Shown here: piece by piece, positions 19,589 to 25,829 of the stretch
Layout: every line of letters starts with the position of its first letter
Position numbering within the stretch: the first letter of the stretch is position 1
Assembly: GCF_005405585.1 (NCBI RefSeq)
Contig: NZ_BJEQ01000010.1
Location: 93,192 to 157,191 of the forward strand
Length of the DNA: 64,000 nt
Origin: Agarivorans sp. Toyoura001
GTDB taxonomy: Bacteria > Pseudomonadota > Gammaproteobacteria > Enterobacterales > Celerinatantimonadaceae
Direction: 5' to 3'
Notes under the pieces: model-generated
Database searches by the model: none
What the model saw: only the letters and a program-made list of their open reading frames with translations
Told to the model about the DNA's origin: nothing
Position numbers and translations under genes: made by a program

Positions 19589-20179
19589 TTAGGATTTATC
19601 AGTACCGGGTTTTGCGATACCTTCTCTTTGTATTTCAATTAGTTTTACAACTTGCTCAACTGCCAATATGTAATCTTTTGCCGAGTCCATTGATGGTTTA
19701 ACTTTGGCGTGCGCAACCCGATTACGCAGTTCATATACTTCTATGACGAGCTTCTTTGTTTCTGGCTCTAACAAATCAGTTGATATTACTCCCAAATAAA
19801 CTGATTTGAAGCTATCCATTGGATCAACTAGAATTCCTGCATCTCTGCCGATGCGAAAGAGAGCGCCATCAACACTTTTCCAGCCTTCTAAAATCATATT
19901 TGTTGGATCATGCTTGGTGGTATATATCTTTGCCAGAGCAACATCCGTCTTCTGGGCTTTTGATGAGTTCACCGAACTATTAGCAATGATTTCTTTTGAG
20001 CTTTCGAGTAATTTCCTTGCGTCGACATTGAATTCAGCCTCTATCGGCCCAGCCTTTATTTTACGTAAAAATAGCAGTAAATCAGAGATTCTGTTGCGAT
20101 GAACTAGCCCTAAAATCAAAACAACAATAGGCCATGCGGTCGCATTAATGATTTTACTAATAAATGTTAATTGATCCAT
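19589..20179 (-). CDS. membrane-anchored protein of unknown function
   Basis: 196 residues. One N-terminal membrane helix (about 12-26, TAWPIVVLILGLVHR) is followed by a charged stretch KIKAGPIEAEF and a mainly helical cytoplasmic domain (VYELRNRVAHAKVK near the C-terminus). I have seen proteins of this layout scattered in accessory regions, but no function is established that I can name. RNRVAHAK resembles the RX4-6H-type motif of HEPN-like helical domains, so an RNase-like helical domain is a speculative alternative. It is the last minus-strand gene of the cargo, about 240 bp beyond the helical partner of the TIR-like protein. That gap holds only a short plus-strand ORF I do not support. 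Confidence 0.6.
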   Translation of the reverse strand: MDQLTFISKIINATAWPIVVLILGLVHRNRISDLLLFLRKIKAGPIEAEFNVDARKLLESSKEIIANSSVNSSKAQKTDVALAKIYTTKHDPTNMILEGWKSVDGALFRIGRDAGILVDPMDSFKSVYLGVISTDLLEPETKKLVIEVYELRNRVAHAKVKPSMDSAKDYILAVEQVVKLIEIQREGIAKPGTDKS

Positions 20180-20418
20180 ATTTCCTCAGAAGCCTAACAT
20201 TTTAATCGTGTGCATGCGTATATACACGATACTTAATCTATGTGAGACAACACGCATATTGGATTCACCACTATTAAACAGTATGTGCCCCATAGCGCCT
20301 CAGCATCATAAACGAAAAACTAAACTCTTCATTATCGGTTTCATTCTAAGTCGATTCGGACTCAAACTAAGTTTGGATCTGAAAGTTGCCTAAGAGAGCT
20401 GTGGCGATTCACGTGTTC

Positions 20419-20901
20419 TTATTCATTATTACCATCTTCAAGCTCAGTAAGATCTTCAACTCCAGCCATATCAGCTAACATTTTTGTATATATTTTTAGT
20501 ATGCTTTGTAGTTTGACTAGTTCGGATCTAAATTCTTTGCATTGGTCAGGGTTTTCAAAAGCACCATTTAGCGATAGTCCGTGCCACTTGGCTGTAAACG
20601 GTCTTACTACTTGGTTTAACACAATAATTGCAATCTTAGTAAACTCGACGCAGTGGCGGCCATTGTTTTTCATTACATCGCGTGTACTTTCAAATATTGA
20701 ATAAACGCTAGCTAATGCTGTTTTCTCATTACCATGGGCGTCATCTAGTGGCTGAGAGGTAATTCTTGTAAGCAGTTCAATGTATAACTCCCAAGCGGCG
20801 GCTTTATCCACATCTTGAGGATTCCAGTCCATTTCGAGGAAAGGCGCTTTGACTTTGAGGGAGGTCATGTCCCAGTTTTCCAACCACTTTGACCACTTCA
20901 T
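20419..20901 (-). CDS. helical hypothetical partner of the TIR-like protein
   Basis: 160-residue, predominantly alpha-helical, acidic protein (ends LTELEDGNNE) with no recognised domain. The start is ATG 20901 behind GGAG; the in-frame TTG at 20913 is not needed. It begins 2 bp after the TIR-like gene's stop, so the two are co-transcribed and likely act together. Conserved Trp and Arg residues are scattered (WSKWLENWDM, VVRPFTAKWHG). In other TIR-based defence loci such a partner can be a phage sensor or an inhibitor; for this gene that is inference only. Confidence 0.6.
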   Translation of the reverse strand: MKWSKWLENWDMTSLKVKAPFLEMDWNPQDVDKAAAWELYIELLTRITSQPLDDAHGNEKTALASVYSIFESTRDVMKNNGRHCVEFTKIAIIVLNQVVRPFTAKWHGLSLNGAFENPDQCKEFRSELVKLQSILKIYTKMLADMAGVEDLTELEDGNNE

Positions 20902-20903
20902 AT

Positions 20904-21446
20904 TTAGCTCCAACTAATTGAAGAACGATTCTGTCCAAACATTTCACGTGAATTGTCTGGGTTAAGCTGTCTACGACGAATAAAGGCTTCATGAATCCAT
21001 TGTTGAACAGTATATGGATCATTTGACCAATTGTAGATCTTTGCGAAACCACAATCCAAATTGTCTTGCAGCCTTGGCGGTATAGTACCCTTATTGTATT
21101 TACTTGTATCTGTTCTTGGGTAAGTTGGAAGAATAATACCAATTAAGCCTGTTCTTGAGTTTAATTTTGTATCTCGAATACTCGATGATATTTCCCAATC
21201 AACATGCTTTCTTTTCCATGTTTCCGATCCAATCAAAACTACACATACACTTGCTGTACGGATGAATTCATCCCTAATTTTTTGGCGTATAGTTTCTGTT
21301 TTTACAAATAGATTAATGTCACCATCGTTGACAGCCTTAGTTTCTAAAATGTCATAAACTCCAGAGAAGAGCCTCTCAAACTCAAGTTTATAAGGTTCAT
21401 CATTTTTGTGGTGGTAACTAATAAATACATTGTGACGATTACGCAT
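20904..21446 (-). CDS. ThsB-like TIR-like domain protein (copy 1)
   Basis: 180 residues of the MTH538/ThsB TIR-like family. It opens with NVFISYHHKND, the betaA/BB-loop signature, and carries HVDWEISSSI with Glu85 at the position of the catalytic glutamate of TIR NADases. SVCVVLIGSETWKRK precedes it. In Thoeris defence, ThsB proteins make an ADP-ribose-derived signal on phage infection; here the same chemistry is inferred, not shown. ATG 21446 is set by GGAGAAAG upstream; the ORF could extend to 21545 without support. It forms an operon with the 160-residue helical gene. A 15-bp palindrome lies 62 bp upstream. Confidence 0.82.
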   Translation of the reverse strand: MRNRHNVFISYHHKNDEPYKLEFERLFSGVYDILETKAVNDGDINLFVKTETIRQKIRDEFIRTASVCVVLIGSETWKRKHVDWEISSSIRDTKLNSRTGLIGIILPTYPRTDTSKYNKGTIPPRLQDNLDCGFAKIYNWSNDPYTVQQWIHEAFIRRRQLNPDNSREMFGQNRSSISWS

Positions 21447-21507
21447 TCTTTCTCCATCTATATTTAGCTGTGTATTGCTTCGAGCTATCACTAAGTCTGA
21501 TGTGCAA

Positions 21508-21522
21508 GTTATTCTGAATAAC
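21508..21522. promoter_or_regulatory. 15-bp palindrome upstream of TIR-like gene
   Basis: GTTATTC-T-GAATAAC is a perfect 7+1+7 palindrome, 62 bp upstream of the TIR-like start at 21446. It lies in the 283-bp gap that separates this gene pair from the modification cassette, so it is a candidate operator for an independent promoter. Confidence 0.45.
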
Positions 21523-21729
21523 TCTTTATGCAGCTCTATTTTCATTAAGTCGATTGAAGATATCCCAGCTAGTCTAGTAGATTCTATTTTATCTAATTTA
21601 CGAGCAATCCCTTTTCAGTTTATTTCGTCTCTTAAAATAAAACGAGCCATGGACACTAAAACTAGTTACTGGATGTGTCCCAAACTATACGTACGTTTAT
21701 GTTTTTCATGCAATTTAGATAAATGGTTC

Positions 21730-22758
21730 TCAAATAAGACTTTTCTGAAAAGGTTCAGGGAACTTATATTTCTGCTTCGGCCTTTTACCGCTAAATATAG
21801 TTCTACAGCGCTTATCAACCTCACACGCCCCGCTATTTTCCATATCCATAAGGGTGTATATGCGCTCATCTTTAGGTAGGAAGTGGAATAGTTCATCCAT
21901 AAGCCAGATTTCGTTATACTTCTTGGCAATTTCGAATTGATTTAAAGTAAACCAAAATAGACACTCTTCGCTGGTCATGCCGTCTCGATTAGAGAATAAC
22001 CAGTTAATTCCTCTTTCACATCCAGGCCCTGAGATAACAAAGTTATGCTCTGTAAATGGAAATTCTTTTAGATAAGTGAAATCAATGAATATCTGGTAGG
22101 AAAGGAACTTCCCAATACCAGAGAAACTCATTAGGTGTGAATAAACATCTAATTGTGAACGAGCTTTAGATACACCTTGTAGGATGCTGTTTTTGTTGTA
22201 GTAAACAAACTTGATCATTCGCAGTATCATGTTTTCTTCAGCTTTTCCCTCTACCTCTTGTATCGCTTTACCAAAGTTTACTTTGGGGCCCCCTAAAATG
22301 TAGGCTGCACTGAAAAATACATACTTGGGATTATGTCTCTCTCTCTCTGCTAAACGATATCTATATTCACTATTGATTTGGGCTAGGGTCAGCTTTTTAA
22401 ACTCAATAGGGCCTCCTAATAAGTCTAAGGTCTCCCCTTTGTTGATCACGCGAAATAAGAAACAATTAAGTAATTTGTCTTCATATGACATCGATGGATT
22501 GTCTATCACATGGACTAGTAGCCACCTAGTTTCTTTATCCCACTTTCTCTTGGTATTAACAAATTTATACTTGCCTAAGATTGGGTCAGTCGTCCAAGGC
22601 GGTCGCTCTTTGAGAATCTCTTTCTTATAGAAAATTTTGGTTCGCTCTCTTTGGTGATGAAACCACTCTTTGACTACTTCAGGATTTAGAGTTGGCTTGG
22701 CATTCTTAACGATATGTTCTCGAACATTACAAAATAAAGTGTCTGCCTTATATTTCAT
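21730..22758 (-). CDS. 5-hmdU DNA kinase helical-domain / aGPT-PPlase family protein
   Basis: 342 residues. The segment PPWTTDPIL (53-61), YKFVN (64-68), Arg71, Asp74 and FLFRVINKGETLDLLGG fits the helical domain described in phage enzymes of thymidine hypermodification (5-hmdU DNA kinase and alpha-glutamyl/putrescinyl-thymine pyrophosphorylase). A helix-hairpin-helix-like SFSGIGKFLSYQIFIDF segment follows near residue 215. Those phage enzymes act on 5-hydroxymethyl-dU in DNA. This protein has no P-loop; a nucleotide kinase is encoded by the gene it overlaps by 11 bp. It is the third of three overlapping genes. Family assignment is from motif memory; the exact reaction (phosphorylation, transfer, or something else) is open. 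Confidence 0.72.
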   Translation of the reverse strand: MKYKADTLFCNVREHIVKNAKPTLNPEVVKEWFHHQRERTKIFYKKEILKERPPWTTDPILGKYKFVNTKRKWDKETRWLLVHVIDNPSMSYEDKLLNCFLFRVINKGETLDLLGGPIEFKKLTLAQINSEYRYRLAERERHNPKYVFFSAAYILGGPKVNFGKAIQEVEGKAEENMILRMIKFVYYNKNSILQGVSKARSQLDVYSHLMSFSGIGKFLSYQIFIDFTYLKEFPFTEHNFVISGPGCERGINWLFSNRDGMTSEECLFWFTLNQFEIAKKYNEIWLMDELFHFLPKDERIYTLMDMENSGACEVDKRCRTIFSGKRPKQKYKFPEPFQKSLI

Positions 22759-23290
22759 TTCTTACCTCATTAACGAAAAATAGCTCAAAGCTATCTACCC
22801 CATCAAACTTGTTCTCAAAAACGTAGTCTGCGTGAGGTTTGTTCATCTCTATTTCATTATCAAAGTCGTACTCCTGATAGATAGACTTGAATGGCTGGAG
22901 ATAAATTATCTTGAAATCATTATTTCTACACCAAGCAAACTCTTCATTAGTTCTAAGGTCACTAATCACAACATTACTATATTTTCCCGCTTTAAATTTT
23001 GAATCTAACATCCTAATAAATATTAAATTCTCTATCTCGCGAAGATGATTCAAATGAAGCCAAATTTTTCTGGGGGAAATGGTTATCCTCTCATTCTGGC
23101 TTGTCGATAAATCCAATGGCGCTTCTTTCACTAAAGGAGGGTAATCACGTTCTAGCCAAGGGTAAATGTTAGTGGCAAGCTCTTTTAGTTGATCACTAAA
23201 GGATAACCTTGTGAAGTCGTGAACGGCGCACAAATGTTCGGTAAGATAGTCTTTGCCAGCTCCAGATATCCCCATAAGTGCTAGTTTCAT
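22748..23290 (-). CDS. P-loop deoxynucleotide monophosphate kinase (T4 gp1-like)
   Basis: 180 residues with Walker A GISGAGKD at 7-14, followed by RLSFSDQLKELATNIYPWLERDYPP and ISPRKIWLHLNHLR, then VVISDLRTNEEFAWC. This pattern is that of phage deoxynucleoside-monophosphate kinases resembling T4 gp1. In modified-base pathways such kinases raise the modified dNMP (for example 5-hydroxymethyl-dUMP) to the diphosphate. It overlaps the thymidylate-synthase-like gene upstream by 4 bp and the helical-domain gene downstream by 11 bp, so the three are one translational unit. It might alternatively work with the helical protein as a split 5-hmdU DNA kinase. Confidence 0.78.
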   Translation of the reverse strand: MKLALMGISGAGKDYLTEHLCAVHDFTRLSFSDQLKELATNIYPWLERDYPPLVKEAPLDLSTSQNERITISPRKIWLHLNHLREIENLIFIRMLDSKFKAGKYSNVVISDLRTNEEFAWCRNNDFKIIYLQPFKSIYQEYDFDNEIEMNKPHADYVFENKFDGVDSFELFFVNEVRNEI

Positions 23291-24369
23291 AACTCTTCCT
23301 GAGGTTGCTTTTTAAAGCTGCTGTTAAGAACGCTGTATCTAAACTCTTCAGAAGTGTTGTGTAAATCCAACTCTTGATGTTGTTCAGCTTTTTTCTCGTA
23401 TACGAAACAAAGGATGTTAGTTGTATAGCCCCAGAGTAAATTGCCTACTGTTTTAACACTGTAGTAATCGAAAATAGCTCTTGCTTCTGTTACTCCGGAC
23501 TCAAATGAAAATTTATCACTGGTGATAAATCCTGTAATCACATCAACAAGATTTTCAAAGAATTCCTTGTTTAGATTTATTTCGTTAGGGAAGGTCAGGG
23601 TGTCCGATGCATGAAGATGAAGTTGCTGTAAGGCTTCGTTCGCTAAAATATTATAGCCTTGCTTTTCAATGGATTGGTATAAGTGCAGATTGGTGACAGA
23701 GTGGTTATAAAAGCCCAATGTCAACTCATCATCTACCTCTTTTTTCAAATGCTGCAAAACAAGCTCTTGTATCACAGTAAACTCGAATATATTGATGTTG
23801 CAAACACCAAATAAAATGTCACCAGACCTTTGTGTTACTTTTAAATTCAACTTTTTATTTGGAGTAACGTAGAAATTTAGTAAGTTATTACATGGAACGT
23901 CTAGAGTATTTTCTAAGTTGTATTTGTCTCTCAAAGATGTATAAGTATCTTCAGATGGAAAGTACAAACTCAGTACTGCTCGTCTGGTGAAAATACCATC
24001 TTTTTTGAAGCATTCTAAGATGTTCTCCAATTGTCCAAAAGCGTACAGTCTTTCGCCGTAGGCGGCTCTCCAAGTAGTACCATCATCAGAATAGTTTGGA
24101 GCTCGGGGTATAAAAAACTCTAAATAAGGTTTGATATCTTTCCTACCAGCCAAGACCCAGAATGTTTCTGCAATCACAGCAAAGATATTGTTTGTTCTTC
24201 CCACCAAACTAAGGTGACGCGCTCGAGGATTTTCTAAAATTAACTCAGTATTGTACAGGGTCAGAGTGCTTCCATTTCTTGAGGGCATGCTATGACCATC
24301 AGAGGTAACTTTTTTTAGAGCTCTATATGTGAGTTCGTTGATGCTTGATCCCTCAATGATATTAATCAT
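23287..24369 (-). CDS. thymidylate synthase-like dUMP (hydroxy)methyltransferase
   Basis: 360 residues of the thymidylate synthase superfamily, unlike the housekeeping ThyA. FTRRAVLSLYFP supplies the phosphate-binding Arg pair (129-130), DVPCNNLL holds the catalytic Cys160, and QRSGDILFGVCNINIFEF carries RSGD (181-184) and Asn193, which aligns with the Asn that selects uracil over cytosine. The residues after Cys (NN rather than H) match phage-type variants, some of which make 5-hydroxymethyl-dUMP. The product, dTMP or 5-hm-dUMP, cannot be decided from sequence. It heads the minus-strand cassette; the ATG at 24369 faces the 294-bp divergent spacer. Confidence 0.85.
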   Translation of the reverse strand: MINIIEGSSINELTYRALKKVTSDGHSMPSRNGSTLTLYNTELILENPRARHLSLVGRTNNIFAVIAETFWVLAGRKDIKPYLEFFIPRAPNYSDDGTTWRAAYGERLYAFGQLENILECFKKDGIFTRRAVLSLYFPSEDTYTSLRDKYNLENTLDVPCNNLLNFYVTPNKKLNLKVTQRSGDILFGVCNINIFEFTVIQELVLQHLKKEVDDELTLGFYNHSVTNLHLYQSIEKQGYNILANEALQQLHLHASDTLTFPNEINLNKEFFENLVDVITGFITSDKFSFESGVTEARAIFDYYSVKTVGNLLWGYTTNILCFVYEKKAEQHQELDLHNTSEEFRYSVLNSSFKKQPQEEL

Positions 24370-24663
24370 CTACTTTCCCTTAAAAACATAGTTTTATATC
24401 AATACTAGTAAAAGTGACATCATATTACTCTCCAATTGAAACTCTATAGACCTTATTTTGGGGGGACAACCTTCAATTAGGAGAATATGCTACTAACATC
24501 TTAATGTTTGACGTCAATCAAATAAAAGACTTCCTTAAATAGTTGAAATCATTTTACTTTTATTCGGTAGCATATTTACTATAGAATTATATTGTTATTG
24601 ATTGAAGCTTTTATCTGTGTAAGCGGTTTTACTATCTCATATCAACAAATTCGGGTTAAACGT
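24370..24663. promoter_or_regulatory. divergent control region between modification and TIR-SLOG operons
   Basis: 294 bp, AT-rich. AATATGCTAC (24484-24493) and GTAGCATATT (24567-24576) form a perfect 10-bp inverted repeat 73 bp apart, and TTGACGTCAA (24508-24517) is a palindrome between them. A weak plus-strand promoter may be TTTACT (24553-24558) with TACTAT (24577-24582), 18-bp spacing. Both operons could be controlled from here by one regulator. Confidence 0.45.
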
Positions 24664-25152
24664 ATGGCTAAAACGATAAGAAATGTTTTTATAAGTCATC
24701 ACCACAAAGATGATTCTAGTGTTGATGGATTAACGAAGTTAGTATCGAAAAAGGATTATGTATTTAGGAATAGCTCTATACGGGTAAAGCCTGAAAATGA
24801 AGCAAGAGTAAAAGCTAAGCAATTAAGTGATAAGACTATCGCACGTTTATTGCGAATGAAGATGAGATGGGCAAGTCAGGTTATCGTTGTTATTGGGAAA
24901 GAAACTCATAGTAGAGATTGGGTCAATTGGGAGATTAAAACTGCCTATCAACTAGGAATCCCGATCATAGGCGTGTTTGAAGATGGTTTAAAGGGCCAAG
25001 CGGATATTCCGGAAAACCTAGAAAAATACGCATCAGCAGTCGTCGGTTGGAGAGCTGAATCAGTTGTAGGGGCGTTGGATGGGGAAAGCAACTTTCAAAA
25101 GCCTGATGGTACAGCTTGGCCTAAAAATGAAGGGGGGCGCTTAATATGTTGA
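24664..25152 (+). CDS. ThsB-like TIR-like domain protein (copy 2)
   Basis: 162 residues of the MTH538/ThsB family: RNVFISHHHKDD at the N-terminus and RDWVNWEIKTAYQLG with Glu90 at the predicted catalytic position, then IPIIGVFEDG. It is clearly a different branch from copy 1, sharing only the core motifs, so it is not a recent duplication. ATG 24664 (MAKTIRNVF) is chosen by family alignment although the ribosome-binding site is weak; a longer in-frame version starting with a non-ATG codon is unsupported. It is first in a three-gene operon and overlaps the Nmad2 gene by 7 bp. Role: probable NAD-consuming signal producer, by analogy with Thoeris. Confidence 0.85.
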   Translation: MAKTIRNVFISHHHKDDSSVDGLTKLVSKKDYVFRNSSIRVKPENEARVKAKQLSDKTIARLLRMKMRWASQVIVVIGKETHSRDWVNWEIKTAYQLGIPIIGVFEDGLKGQADIPENLEKYASAVVGWRAESVVGALDGESNFQKPDGTAWPKNEGGRLIC

Positions 25153-25811
25153 TTAAACCAGGAGCTACACTATTTAGTTATGCCATAACAAGGGATTTCG
25201 GATTCGCTCCTAATCCTTTTAATGGTATTTGTTCACTTGCTACATGCAAACCTAAAATCCGAAAACATGCAAAAGTTGGTGATTGGGTGATGGGTGTTGG
25301 TGGTAGCGGACTTAAGCGATGCAAACGAAAGTGTATTTTTCTAATGCGAGTATCCGAAATAGTCGATTTTCAGCAGTACTGGGAAGATCCTAGATTCTCT
25401 CTGAAAAAGCCATCCAGAAATGGTAGTCAGGTACAGTTACTGGGAGATAATATTTACCATAAGGATGAAGATGGGAGCTGGATTCAAGAAGATTCCCATC
25501 ATAGTAATGGTGATGGAACAATCCATAAGGTCAATTTGGAACGTGATACTGGGTCTACTGAAAATGTTCTTCTTTCAGACTATTTCTTCTATTTTGGAGA
25601 GAAAGCAGTGCCAGTAGACCTAGGCTCAATTGGCCACATAAGAATACGTGATTATAAAAAAAACTCTCTAAGCGCTGGTACCGCGGGGGAAAGATTAATA
25701 ATAAAAGTGACATCAAAGTACCGTTCGAGCAAAAACATGATCCTTGGAGATCCTGTAAGTTTCGATCACTCCCATAAGCGAGTTGATCAGAAAACTGGGA
25801 AGCTTACTTAA
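25146..25811 (+). CDS. Nmad2-like nucleotide-modification-associated protein
   Basis: 221 residues. The N-terminal half reads YAITRDFGFAPNPFNG, then CSLATCKPKIRKHAKVGDWV and GVGGSG, the hallmark of nucleotide modification associated domain 2 (Nmad2). This family was named for its genomic association with base-modification genes; its biochemistry is not known to me. Conserved Cys, Lys and Asp residues in that segment suggest a nucleotide- or base-binding pocket. The C-terminus is basic and rich in Lys and His. It is the middle gene of the TIR-SLOG operon: start overlaps the previous gene, and the next gene begins 18 bp downstream. Confidence 0.75.
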   Translation: MLIKPGATLFSYAITRDFGFAPNPFNGICSLATCKPKIRKHAKVGDWVMGVGGSGLKRCKRKCIFLMRVSEIVDFQQYWEDPRFSLKKPSRNGSQVQLLGDNIYHKDEDGSWIQEDSHHSNGDGTIHKVNLERDTGSTENVLLSDYFFYFGEKAVPVDLGSIGHIRIRDYKKNSLSAGTAGERLIIKVTSKYRSSKNMILGDPVSFDHSHKRVDQKTGKLT

Positions 25812-25829
25812 CAAGAATGGAAAACAAAA

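Noticed and set aside
20208..20393. 61-codon plus-strand ORF in the gap between two minus-strand cargo genes
   Set aside because: No ribosome-binding site, no recognisable sequence, and the composition looks like random AT-rich DNA.
21475..21879. 134-codon plus-strand ORF
   Set aside because: It mostly overlaps, antisense, the ends of the TIR-like and helical-domain genes; it has no start signal or family match.
24592..24663. Longer N-terminus for the second ThsB-like protein
   Set aside because: The extension begins with a non-ATG codon and is hydrophobic and unrelated to the family; the TIR-like domain begins right at MAKTIRNVF.
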